From positions 111,836-175,835 of the forward strand of contig JAJFKT010000014.1 in NCBI GenBank assembly GCA_021773075.1: DNA of 64,000 nucleotides, in the 5' to 3' direction. Shown here in pieces: positions 37,933 through 46,020 of this stretch (its first letter is position 1; the number at the start of each line of letters is the position of its first letter). The DNA comes from Woeseiaceae bacterium (GTDB taxonomy: Bacteria; Pseudomonadota; Gammaproteobacteria; Steroidobacterales; Woeseiaceae). The notes beneath the pieces are model-generated. The model had not been told where the DNA came from. It saw only the letters and a list, made by a program, of their open reading frames with translations, and made no database searches. The position numbers were made by a program, and so were the translations under genes.

Positions 37933-38325
37933 ATGGCCGCACAGAGAAAAACCCGCACGTCCAAAGCTAAGGCCAAGTCAATTATTGATCGATTCGAAGG
38001 CACCATCGTCGAGCGGCCAATTCTTGTTGCCAACAAAACGCTTCTAGCCGGGCTCGGTCTTGCGTCACAGGTCCAGTCCGACTTCGACACAAAGTTCGAA
38101 GCCTTGGCAAAAGATGGTGCGAAAATTCGAAATCAGGCTCGCGGCTCAATCGACAGCCTGAGTAATCGAATTCTGAAGAAGGTTGAGGTCACACGCTCGG
38201 AGATCACGAAGCGCGCAGAGTCAGCGGTTACGACCGTGCTTGAGCATTCGCCGGTCGCGACAAGCAGTGAACTCAAAAAGCTTAACCGCAAGCTCGACAA
38301 AGTACTTGCGCAAGTCGCCAAGTAG
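37933..38325 (+). CDS. Phasin (PhaI-like)
   Basis: 130-residue phasin. It shares the phasin core with the upstream gene: PILVANKTLLAGLGLASQVQSDFD, a helical middle (IRNQARGSIDSLSNRILKKVEVTR) and the closing LKKLNRKLDKVLAQVA leucine-rich helix. It lacks the Lys/Ala tail, so it looks like the PhaI partner of a PhaF/PhaI pair. AGGAGAG lies 7 bases before the ATG. It is followed by a strong terminator. The basic N-terminus (RKTRTSKAKAK) is noteworthy. Granule-surface role is inferred from the family. Confidence 0.82.
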   Translation: MAAQRKTRTSKAKAKSIIDRFEGTIVERPILVANKTLLAGLGLASQVQSDFDTKFEALAKDGAKIRNQARGSIDSLSNRILKKVEVTRSEITKRAESAVTTVLEHSPVATSSELKKLNRKLDKVLAQVAK

Positions 38326-38350
38326 TTCCCCCACTGCTTTGGTGAAACTG

Positions 38351-38377
38351 AAAGGGCCGCTTTCGCGGCCCTTTTTT
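38351..38377 (+). terminator. Rho-independent terminator after the phasins
   Basis: A stem of GGGCCGC (38354-38360) and GCGGCCC (38365-38371) with TTTC loop, flanked by AAA and six T. It ends the phasin transcript and abuts the stop codon of the convergent TetR gene. Confidence 0.92.
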
Positions 38378-39014
38378 AGTGGCGGTAGTGTTCCGCTAGT
38401 TCTGCAAACAGCTGTTCTGCCTCACGTGATGAATACGGCAACAGCATCCCCAGTATCGACTGGGCAATTCTGAATGCGGAGACATCGGCCGCTAACGCCG
38501 CCTCGTTGATTTCGTCGTAACGCTCCGAGAACAGCGATATTACAACCATATTACGGCAGGTGATCGGCACTTCGCGATCATCCATGTTCAGATAGCCGCT
38601 ATTCCTCAGCGCTTCAATGTAGAGCTGCATCATGGCCGTGAGCGCCTTCGAAAATCCGCGCAGCGCATGTCGCACCTGCGGATATTCTGACACCAATGTT
38701 TCGATGTCGCGAAATAAGAACCGGTAGGCCGCCAGTACTTCAAGTAGCGAATGCAGAAATGCCCAGAAATCATCCAGCGCTACGTCGTCGCCTCTTGGCG
38801 GTTCAAGAACTCGCCGAACATCCGCCTGAAACTCAGGCAATAAGGCCTCGACCAGATGCGATTTCTTCTTGAAATGGTAGTGAAGGTTGCCGGGACTGAT
38901 ATCGGCTTCGTTGGCTATCTCATTGGTGGTTGTTCCCGGTTCACCTTGCTCATTGAACAGCGACAGACTCGCGACGAGGATCCGGGTTCGTGTATCACGC
39001 TTTGCTGTGGCCAT
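38376..39014 (-). CDS. TetR-family transcriptional regulator
   Basis: 212-residue regulator. The N-terminal HTH reads TRTRILVASLSLFNEQG, then TTTNEIANEADISPGNLHYHFKKK (residues 28-51), a textbook TetR domain. The C-terminal helical ligand domain has RFLFRDIETLVSEYPQVRHAL, resembling regulators near PHA or lipid genes. It lies between two phasins and a patatin lipase, so it may sense an acyl ligand and control storage-granule genes. The 20-bp elements at 37228 and 37856 are candidate targets. Confidence 0.88.
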   Translation of the reverse strand: MATAKRDTRTRILVASLSLFNEQGEPGTTTNEIANEADISPGNLHYHFKKKSHLVEALLPEFQADVRRVLEPPRGDDVALDDFWAFLHSLLEVLAAYRFLFRDIETLVSEYPQVRHALRGFSKALTAMMQLYIEALRNSGYLNMDDREVPITCRNMVVISLFSERYDEINEAALAADVSAFRIAQSILGMLLPYSSREAEQLFAELAEHYRH

Positions 39015-39144
39015 TAGCGGACTATGTCAAAAAACGCGCATGTCCGTCCAATTCATTGACTTTTTGGTACAGGTACTCGCCCCTAATTCGCTTAGGGTGT
39101 AACCTGAAGGACTGAACTGCAACACGGACACGCCCCGGGGACCG

Positions 39145-40617
39145 ATGGTTTTTTCAACAATGAGCCGCCTGCAAAAAGACATGGATGCTGCTACGACTTA
39201 CGAGGAGTGGAAGTCCGCCGCTATTGCTCACGACAAGAGTACCGGCATGGCGAAATGGAAGTCAGATGACAAATCCAAGCAGTTCGACTTCAAGTCCATT
39301 CGTCGCCGCCTGCGGCGACTGCGTCGCTTGCGCGCACAGAAAGACTACGCTGGCGTGTTGTATGCACTTAACGAAGGTGTGCACGGCAACATCGATGGCA
39401 TGGGTCGTGCCGAACTCTACGGTAAAGCGAAGTTTGGCACTAAGAAGCTGATCATTGATTACGTCTCGGAGGTCTCCGAAGCACTCAAGCTCTTGGCCGG
39501 TCCGGAGGCCGACGGGATCCCGAGAAAAGAGCGCGCCGATTTTTTTCGGCGTGCGCAACACTGCTACGGCAGTTCGGCGCTGATGATGAGCGGTGCCGGA
39601 TCCCTATTGTTTTTTCATGTTGGCGTCGTCAAAGCCCTCTGGCAGGAGAACCTGTTGCCGGAAATTTTGTCCGGCAGTAGTGGCGGCGCGATTGTTGGCA
39701 GTCTGGCGAGCACCCATTCTGATAGCGACCTCGAAAGGATTTTCGATCCTGAGAATCTGGTCCAGGAATTCGAGCGGGACGAGAGTATTTTTCGACATAT
39801 CGCCGCACTGAAACCTAATATTGTGTCGGCTGACGAAGTACGCGCCGTTCTGGAACGATTGATCCCGGAGCTTACGTTTCAGGAGGCTTACAAGCGGACA
39901 GGCCGCCACCTGAACGTATCAATCGCCGCGGCCGAAAGGCATCAGACATCACGATTGTTAAATGCAATTACGACGCCCAACGTCTATGTTCGCGATGCCG
40001 TCATGGCATCTGCTGCGGTACCTGGTTTTTACCCGCCCGTCGCGCTTGCCGCAAAAAACGATCAGGGCGAAAGACAGGCTTACCTGCCATCGCGGAAGTG
40101 GGTTGACGGTTCACTTAGCCACGACTTGCCCGCCAAGCGCCTGGCGCGCATCTACGGGGTGAATCACTTCATCGTAAGCCAGGTAAATCCGCACATATTT
40201 CCATTCGTCTCCGATACCACTCGCGAGCAAGGCATGATGTCCACCGTACGTCGCGCCACGTCACGAACTGCACGCGAATGGATCAATGCCGCCGCGACAA
40301 TTATGGAGAAGCCGTTGTCGGTGAGTCCGGTAGCAAGTCGGATCACGAATGTTGCGCTGGGCATTATTAATCAGGATTACATCGGTGACATCAACATCCT
40401 GCCGGCCAGCCGGCTATTCAACCCGCTAAAGCTGCTCTCACACCGAAGCACCGAAGAGGTAATTGGGCTGATTGCGATGGGTGAACAATCGACCTGGCCG
40501 AAGATCGAAATGATCCGAACTCAGACTGAAATCAGCCGTACGCTGAGTCGCATACTAAGGGAGTTCGATCGCCGCAGGGCGCCCGTCAGGCGCCGCTCGC
40601 TTTCCGCGACTTCCTAG
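39145..40617 (+). CDS. Patatin-like phospholipase/triacylglycerol lipase with DUF3336-type N-terminus
   Basis: 490-residue serine hydrolase. An N-terminal helical domain of the DUF3336 type (ATTYEEWKSAAIAHDKSTG to NIDGMGRAELYG) precedes the patatin domain: SGAGSLLFFHVGVVKALW as oxyanion loop, SGSSGGAIVGSLAS with the nucleophilic Ser of GxSxG, and WVDGSLSHDLP with the catalytic Asp. This layout resembles yeast Tgl3/4/5 lipases that act on lipid droplets. Its place next to a wax-ester/diacylglycerol acyltransferase suggests it mobilises stored neutral lipid. The 3' end overlaps the acyltransferase gene by 32 bases in convergent orientation. A start at 39160 is also possible. Confidence 0.9.
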   Translation: MVFSTMSRLQKDMDAATTYEEWKSAAIAHDKSTGMAKWKSDDKSKQFDFKSIRRRLRRLRRLRAQKDYAGVLYALNEGVHGNIDGMGRAELYGKAKFGTKKLIIDYVSEVSEALKLLAGPEADGIPRKERADFFRRAQHCYGSSALMMSGAGSLLFFHVGVVKALWQENLLPEILSGSSGGAIVGSLASTHSDSDLERIFDPENLVQEFERDESIFRHIAALKPNIVSADEVRAVLERLIPELTFQEAYKRTGRHLNVSIAAAERHQTSRLLNAITTPNVYVRDAVMASAAVPGFYPPVALAAKNDQGERQAYLPSRKWVDGSLSHDLPAKRLARIYGVNHFIVSQVNPHIFPFVSDTTREQGMMSTVRRATSRTAREWINAAATIMEKPLSVSPVASRITNVALGIINQDYIGDINILPASRLFNPLKLLSHRSTEEVIGLIAMGEQSTWPKIEMIRTQTEISRTLSRILREFDRRRAPVRRRSLSATS

Positions 40618-42118
40618 TCGTTCTCGGCTTTTTGCTAGCGACCTTCTTCGTTGCTTTCTTTCTAGCCGCTTTTTTCTTCTTCGCCACCTTTTTCTTACTC
40701 TTTTTCTCAGGCTTGATTGCCTGCAGCAGCTCCGACAACGACTTTTCAAGGCAACTCATGAAAAACTGGTTGTCGGGAATGACCTCGCGAGTCGATGTGA
40801 CATTAAACGATACCCGACCGTTGTAGCTCGGCGTTGCTATGAAAAGCCCCATTCCGTTTGCAAGCGGCGCCATACCGTAATGTGCAACTTGCTTCGCACC
40901 GTTCATGTATAGCGGCACTTGCGGACCCGGTACGTTCGAAATGAACAAATTGCACATGCGGGCGGTGGGCATGGTGCGCAATACCAGTCGACTCGCAAGA
41001 ACCTGAGTTGCTGCCGGTACGTGTCGCGTGAGATCGGTCATGACACGAGCCGATACGCCCGACTTGGCGGCCTTGCTTTTTTGCGTCGCAACCATGACAT
41101 GTTGCAGTCGCTCAATCGGATCGCCTATATCCGTATAGATCGGCGCCGTCATCGACGTTACATGATTGCTTTGTGTTTCGCCTCCTGACCCGGCCCGGGC
41201 ATTGATGGGGACCCATGCGACCAGTGAACGATTCGGCAATTCACCGTGATGCGTCAGATAATGTCGCAGCCCACCGCCACAAATAGCCAGGATCACATCA
41301 TTGATAGTACTACCAGGTACCGCGAGTCGGACGAGCTTCAGCTGACTCAGGTCGACGGTAATCGCATCGAACATTTTGCTGGGCGAGATCATTCCGTTGA
41401 ATCGCGTGTCCGGCACACTGTATTTTTCTTTCTTCGGCATGCGCAGAGCGCTGTTTGCCATCTGATAAATATTCGGTGCCGAACGCATGACGGCATCGAT
41501 CATACCGATCGGCGAACGAACTGTGTGCCAGGCGGCCCGCACGCCCATATCCAGCAGGCTTGGCATTGGGCTACGCATGAGTTTCGCCGAATTCAGTGGT
41601 ACCGCAGGTGTTCCCTTATTGTCGATATCCGCCAACGAGCCAAAGAACTGGGCGAGCGACGTTCCGTCGGCAGCGGCGTGATGTATCTTGGTTGCGATCG
41701 CATAACTGCCTTCGGGTACACCATCGAGTTTGTCCAGTCCTTCGACAACATACATTTCCCACAGCGGCCGACTCATATCCAGTGGACGTGCGTGGTAGCG
41801 CGCCATGTGTATGCAGAACTGCCGCCAATCGCCGGGGTCGGGCAGGCGCCCGTGGCGAATGTGATACTCGAGATCGAAATGCTCGTCATCGACCCAATAA
41901 GGAAAATCGAGTTCAAGAGGAACGCGTACCAGACGACGCCGAAAGACAGAGTTCAGGTGTAGGCGGCTGCGGACATGTTCCATAATGTCCTTGAAACGCA
42001 CGACCTCCTTTCCAGGTACTGTCGTCTGGTCAAAAACACTGATCGACGTGATATGGGCCAGATTGCCGTCTGACTCCATGTATAGAAACTGGGCATCTTG
42101 CCCACTTAGTTGATCCAT
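40586..42118 (-). CDS. Wax ester synthase/diacylglycerol acyltransferase with lysine-rich tail
   Basis: Bifunctional WS/DGAT enzyme making wax esters or triacylglycerol from acyl-CoA. The active-site HHAAADG is at residues 146-152, and the family block NHVTSMTAPI and NVPGPQVPLYMNGA follow. The ATG is preceded by GGAGAT at good spacing; upstream codons of the open frame would overlap the HAD-acyltransferase gene. The 510-residue protein ends in about 42 residues rich in Lys, Ala and Thr, beginning with KPEKKSKKKVAKKKKAA. That tail is absent from the usual enzyme and resembles the phasin tail encoded at 37.7 kb. It lies 16 bases downstream of the HAD-acyltransferase gene. Confidence 0.93.
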   Translation of the reverse strand: MDQLSGQDAQFLYMESDGNLAHITSISVFDQTTVPGKEVVRFKDIMEHVRSRLHLNSVFRRRLVRVPLELDFPYWVDDEHFDLEYHIRHGRLPDPGDWRQFCIHMARYHARPLDMSRPLWEMYVVEGLDKLDGVPEGSYAIATKIHHAAADGTSLAQFFGSLADIDNKGTPAVPLNSAKLMRSPMPSLLDMGVRAAWHTVRSPIGMIDAVMRSAPNIYQMANSALRMPKKEKYSVPDTRFNGMISPSKMFDAITVDLSQLKLVRLAVPGSTINDVILAICGGGLRHYLTHHGELPNRSLVAWVPINARAGSGGETQSNHVTSMTAPIYTDIGDPIERLQHVMVATQKSKAAKSGVSARVMTDLTRHVPAATQVLASRLVLRTMPTARMCNLFISNVPGPQVPLYMNGAKQVAHYGMAPLANGMGLFIATPSYNGRVSFNVTSTREVIPDNQFFMSCLEKSLSELLQAIKPEKKSKKKVAKKKKAARKKATKKVASKKPRTTRKSRKASGA

Positions 42119-42134
42119 TGCGAAATCTCCGACG

Positions 42135-43580
42135 TCATTTTTCCGCCTGCGTTTTCTTCTGGTCCAGCGCCTGTAAGTACAGACTTCTGACCTCACCAAC
42201 GTGGGCATCGATCGTATCAGCCGACCACTCACTCGTATCGATCGGTGCTAGCACCTCGACGTCGACGGTACCGGGATGAAAAACCAGGTCACCTTTCGGC
42301 TGCACATCAATAGAGTTGTGGATAACGATTGGCACGATCGGTACCTCTGCCTGAATCGCCAGGTGGAAGGCACCCTTTTTAAAATCCGCAAGCCTGGGCG
42401 TAATGGCCCGCGTTCCCTCGGGTGACAGGCAAACGGATTTACCCTCAATACGCATCGTGTCGACCAGTGATTTCATTGCCTCGATCGCACTTGCAGAATT
42501 CCTGCGGTCGATCAGAACAATGCCCGCCACCTCCATGACCCTGCCCACTATGGGTATGTCACGTATTTCGCGTTTGCCAACCCCGCTAATGTCGCGACGC
42601 ATCAGCCGCGCAACAATGACAAGATCGACATTACTTTGGTGGTTGAAAATAAAAACCGCGGGCCGATGTGACCAAAGATGCTGTTCTCCCGTCACTTTCA
42701 GGTCCAGACCAATCAAGGCGCTGGCAGTATCAGCAAACAACGATATAGAGAAATTCAACGCATCGCGCTTGGAACCGGTCAGCGCCCAGATTGGAAGCCC
42801 CGCCAGAAATGTGCCTACAAGGCTGACCGGCAGCATCGCCGAGCGCAGAAATGAGGATAGCTGCGGCTGACCACGACTTCCGAATTTGCGCACTGGCCAG
42901 CCCTTCTGTTCCGCAGCTGCCAATAAGCGCTTATTGGGATTTAATGGTCGCGGGTTACCAACACGCTCGAGCAGCTGGATATCGTCATAGCTATCCGAGT
43001 AGAAGTAGCTTTGGTCAAGATCCGCTCCGTAACGCTCCGCGAGCGACTCGGCCGCTGTGACTTTCCCTGGACCAAAACAAGTCGGCTCTATGACCGCACC
43101 GGTGAATACGCCGTCCTTAACCTCAAGCTCCGTACACAGCACGTTTTCAACACCGAGTTCGCGCGCTGCAGGTCGAACCTGATATGGCGTTGCTGATGAA
43201 ATAATTGCAACCGTATGTCCTTTCTTAAGATGTGCGCGGACGAGCGCCCTTGACTCCGGATAGATCTGCCGCGCGATGTGCGACTCAAACAGTTCTTCAC
43301 CGAAGTTTGCGTAGCTATCCTCGCGAATGCCGCGCAGGAACTGCGTTGCTGCAACCATCATCGCCGAAAAGCCGACACCGCCAAGGCCGAAGCTTGCCAT
43401 CGCGCTGATCAACTCAACCATTTCACGCGGAGACAGGTGCCCGCGCCGGATCTGTTCCTTCAGGAACGCCGTGACTGAATAGCCGGATATGACGGTACCG
43501 TCAAAATCGAAAAACGCGCCGATTTGCGGACCGTCAGGCAATTTCAGAACCTCAGCAACGACATCCTGGTGCGACGACAT
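42135..43580 (-). CDS. HAD-IB phosphatase fused to 1-acylglycerol-3-phosphate acyltransferase (PlsC-like)
   Basis: 481-residue fusion. The N-terminal HAD domain has FFDFDGTVISGYS (nucleophile Asp), AIISSATPYQVRPAA and YSDSYDDIQLLERVGNP. The C-terminal acyltransferase has NHQSNVDLV (His and Asp of HX4D), IDRRNSASAIEAM and CLSPEGTRAITPR. Such fusions can make phosphatidic acid and then remove the phosphate to give diacylglycerol, the substrate of the WS/DGAT encoded immediately downstream. AGGAGG sits about 5 bases before the ATG, a strong ribosome site. This supports coordinated neutral-lipid synthesis; whether the HAD part acts on phosphatidate is inferred. Confidence 0.9.
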   Translation of the reverse strand: MSSHQDVVAEVLKLPDGPQIGAFFDFDGTVISGYSVTAFLKEQIRRGHLSPREMVELISAMASFGLGGVGFSAMMVAATQFLRGIREDSYANFGEELFESHIARQIYPESRALVRAHLKKGHTVAIISSATPYQVRPAARELGVENVLCTELEVKDGVFTGAVIEPTCFGPGKVTAAESLAERYGADLDQSYFYSDSYDDIQLLERVGNPRPLNPNKRLLAAAEQKGWPVRKFGSRGQPQLSSFLRSAMLPVSLVGTFLAGLPIWALTGSKRDALNFSISLFADTASALIGLDLKVTGEQHLWSHRPAVFIFNHQSNVDLVIVARLMRRDISGVGKREIRDIPIVGRVMEVAGIVLIDRRNSASAIEAMKSLVDTMRIEGKSVCLSPEGTRAITPRLADFKKGAFHLAIQAEVPIVPIVIHNSIDVQPKGDLVFHPGTVDVEVLAPIDTSEWSADTIDAHVGEVRSLYLQALDQKKTQAEK

Positions 43581-43634
43581 GAAAATCCTCCTGTGGACCG
43601 TAAACTATACAAGGAATTGCATGCGTAAATGGTG

Positions 43635-44351
43635 TCAGCGTAGCTTTTCGAGCGGTGCCTTGTAAATCGTTTCGAATATCATCCTGGTTCGCTCTTCTAT
43701 CACTTGCAGGAAATGCTCGATATCCGGAATCTGCCGGAAAATCCTATAACCGTCCTCGAGGAAGTCCTGCAGGTCGCCGAAACCAGTGGCGCGGGCCGGA
43801 AGGCGCATTGCTCGAAGCGTAAACCCGATCATCGGAACTTTGACCAGAGACTTCAATGTTCCACCAAGCTCGGTAACCCGACTGACCAGATTCATACACT
43901 CCTCCATGGAACTGGCTTCACGGCAGGCTATGCAATACTCATGAATAGTGATTTCGGTGGGCAGACTGTTGTCGACCATCAGGCTTCTGCAGATGCGAAT
44001 GTTCACCTCCAGAATGCGTGCGTTGGTTTCCGCAGCACTCGCAATTGTCTGTAGCGCGCCCAGCGGTAGAAGCCCGGTGATTGCCGGCGCCGCACGCTCC
44101 AGGTCCCGATCACGGTTGCTGATGCTGATGCCGGCGAGATCGCTTATCGTAAAGTCGATTGCTTCAGCGTAACCCTCCCGAGCATAAAGGTCGCTGAAAA
44201 ACGGCAGCAGATACTCGAGCTGCCAATTCGCGAAGCGATCGTAATCGTTCAGAAATTGCGCGTCGCCCAGATACTGAACATGAAGTTCATTGCTGCGCAC
44301 GATGCTGTTGCGGAACTTGCGCGCCGCGGCATTTTTTTCATTATTTGACAT
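43635..44351 (-). CDS. FFLEELY-type conserved protein
   Basis: 238-residue soluble, helical protein. The stretch YLLPFFSDLYAREGYAEAIDFTISDLAG (residues 48-75) resembles the signature of the so-called FFLEELY family, which occurs in gammaproteobacterial lipid loci. No catalytic motif is visible; the remainder is alpha-helical with two Cys-containing helices around EYCIACREASSMEECMNL. It lies 54 bases upstream of the HAD-acyltransferase on the same strand, so it is probably part of the wax-ester/triacylglycerol operon. Function unknown. The family name is from memory and was not verified by search. Confidence 0.65.
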   Translation of the reverse strand: MSNNEKNAAARKFRNSIVRSNELHVQYLGDAQFLNDYDRFANWQLEYLLPFFSDLYAREGYAEAIDFTISDLAGISISNRDRDLERAAPAITGLLPLGALQTIASAAETNARILEVNIRICRSLMVDNSLPTEITIHEYCIACREASSMEECMNLVSRVTELGGTLKSLVKVPMIGFTLRAMRLPARATGFGDLQDFLEDGYRIFRQIPDIEHFLQVIEERTRMIFETIYKAPLEKLR

Positions 44352-44462
44352 ATCGGATACGAGGCACTAGGTCGAACGCCGAGTCTATCTCTTCTAGTGG
44401 CATAGAATGATTCGCCATGGTAAACCTGAATCAGGATTGCCGCGGGTATCACTAATTCATGA

Positions 44463-44750
44463 TCAATGATTGTGACCGCAACCGCCGCTACGTCCTTTCG
44501 CCGCGTGCCTGTGCGGCCGCCCGGTCGCACATCCACAGGCAGTTGCCGCCGCACTTCTTTTGTTTACAACGGTACTCCGCCTAAGCACGTTTCGCTTGAT
44601 TCCAAGGCCGCCGGTAATTATCCGTCTGACGGGCTCACCCGATTGCGGGTCGAACTTCAATCTCTCGTCTGTCATTCGCTGAAATAACTCGAAGCGTCGG
44701 GGTTCGGTTTCGGAATTTTCTGTAATAACTTCGTAAACGTAGGTTGGCAT
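44463..44750 (-). CDS. FmdB-family small protein, zinc ribbon degenerate
   Basis: 95-residue protein starting MPTYVYEVI, like FmdB/zinc-ribbon regulators. The canonical CxxC after the start is missing (ENSETEPRRFELF in its place), while the middle DPQSGEPVRRIITGG matches. Two Cys in CGCATGRPHRH and more in GGCGHNH form a Cys/His-rich tail. GGAG lies about 7 bases upstream of the chosen ATG. It is not obviously coupled to a neighbour. Metal binding through the tail is possible but not shown. Confidence 0.7.
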   Translation of the reverse strand: MPTYVYEVITENSETEPRRFELFQRMTDERLKFDPQSGEPVRRIITGGLGIKRNVLRRSTVVNKRSAAATACGCATGRPHRHAAKGRSGGCGHNH

Positions 44751-44784
44751 CACGGGCTCCATTCAGACTTACTTGATGACGGGC

Positions 44785-45735
44785 TTAAGACCCGGATATG
44801 CCATCGTCGACTTCGACGTTCTCCGCTTTCAGTTTATCAATGCCCGAGCATTTTGCCATGTAGTCAAGCACTATGCTGAAGTCTATATCGCCACGATTGC
44901 CTTGTCCCATCGATTGCTGGATGACGTCACGTGTCATGTTGGCGACCGGCATCGGTACCTCGTGCTCGCGAGCAAGACCGAGTCCCAGATCCATGTCTTT
45001 ACGCATCAGTTCCGGCGTAAATGTCGTCGTATATTCTTGGTTTACCCAGCCCGGCGTTTTGTATTTCGAGTAGATGGATCCCATCACGCTTTTGTTCATG
45101 AACTCAAGAAATGCGTGACGTGGCACACCTGCCTTTTGCGCAAGAATTGTTAGCTCGGCAAGAGACTGCGTTACAACGCCAAGATACACGTTGTGACAGA
45201 TTTTCATTGTACGTGCGAGTTCGCCCTCGCCAACGTAGGTCACACCCAGTCCAGCGATAACTTCCTGATAGGGTCGGGTCGTTTCGAATAGTTCGGCAGG
45301 ACCCGATGTCACGAGAGCGAGCTTGCCGGCTTTGACACACTTGCCGTTGCCGCTAACAGGGGATGCAATGTATTGCGCACCGCGGGATTCGAGCTCCTGT
45401 CGGATCTCGGCAGATGCCTCGACGGAAATACTGGAACACTCCACAAATATCTTTGGTGTTGAGTCACCGGACAACACGCCGTTCTCGCCGAACAGCACTT
45501 CTTTAACGTCTGCTGACGTGGACACCATTGAGAAGACAATATCGCGCTTGCCAAGGTCACTCAGCTTATCAACGATCTTCGCACCATATTCTGACAAAGG
45601 CTCTGCTTTCGATTTAGTGCGGTTCCATACCTCCAGATCGCAGCCTGCCTTTGCCAAACGCTCGGCCATCGGATATCCCATACGGCCCATCCCAACCCAG
45701 CCGAGGGTATAATTCGAAAGATCTTCGCTGCTCAT
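44785..45735 (-). CDS. Beta-hydroxyacid dehydrogenase (3-hydroxyisobutyrate dehydrogenase family)
   Basis: 316-residue NAD(P)-dependent dehydrogenase. The Rossmann start is LGWVGMGRMGYPMAERLAKAG, the substrate-binding block is SPVSGNGKCVKAGKL, and the catalytic Lys region is KICHNVYLGVVTQSLAEL; these are the three family landmarks. AGGAGA lies 8 bases before the ATG. It diverges from the M24-like gene and TRAP transporter, with two TGCA-n-ACGT-n-TGCA palindromes in the 285-bp gap. It probably oxidises a hydroxyacid taken up by the transporter. The exact acid (3-hydroxyisobutyrate, tartronate semialdehyde, others) cannot be told. Confidence 0.88.
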   Translation of the reverse strand: MSSEDLSNYTLGWVGMGRMGYPMAERLAKAGCDLEVWNRTKSKAEPLSEYGAKIVDKLSDLGKRDIVFSMVSTSADVKEVLFGENGVLSGDSTPKIFVECSSISVEASAEIRQELESRGAQYIASPVSGNGKCVKAGKLALVTSGPAELFETTRPYQEVIAGLGVTYVGEGELARTMKICHNVYLGVVTQSLAELTILAQKAGVPRHAFLEFMNKSVMGSIYSKYKTPGWVNQEYTTTFTPELMRKDMDLGLGLAREHEVPMPVANMTRDVIQQSMGQGNRGDIDFSIVLDYMAKCSGIDKLKAENVEVDDGISGS

Positions 45736-45817
45736 GTATGTGTTCTCCTGTCAGGCATAAGCGTCCGATCTTAAGTCGGGCACTTGCGACGTAATGGTTG
45801 AGAAAATGACACCGTGA

Positions 45818-45831
45818 TGCGCACGTGTGCA
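45818..45831. promoter_or_regulatory. LacI-type operator, site A
   Basis: TGCGCACGTGTGCA, an almost perfect 14-bp palindrome with a central CpG, lies 83 bases upstream of the dehydrogenase start. It matches site B and the site upstream of the copper operon. Confidence 0.65.
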
Positions 45832-45926
45832 CTGTAACAATTCACTTGTGGCGTTGCAAGCCCTAATGAACCTTGAAATACTTGAGAACGTGAGTCTTGC
45901 CCTACACGCGTTGCAACGTTATAGTA

Positions 45927-45940
45927 TGCACACGTATGCA
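45927..45940. promoter_or_regulatory. LacI-type operator, site B
   Basis: TGCACACGTATGCA, with one asymmetric pair, lies 81 bases upstream of the M24-like gene. Its centre is 109 bp from site A, a spacing that could allow looping between two dimers. TTGCAACGTT at 45911-45920 nearby is a partial match. Confidence 0.65.
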
Positions 45941-46020
45941 ACACATCGTAAGCTGCACTATTGCATAGGCGAGCAGACGCGGAATACGAGTTTATGCTCA
46001 GCCTTCGAGAGGACGATTGA

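Noticed and set aside
41246..41962. 238-residue open frame on + opposite the wax-ester synthase
   Set aside because: Antisense to a clear WS/DGAT gene; composition without recognisable domain.
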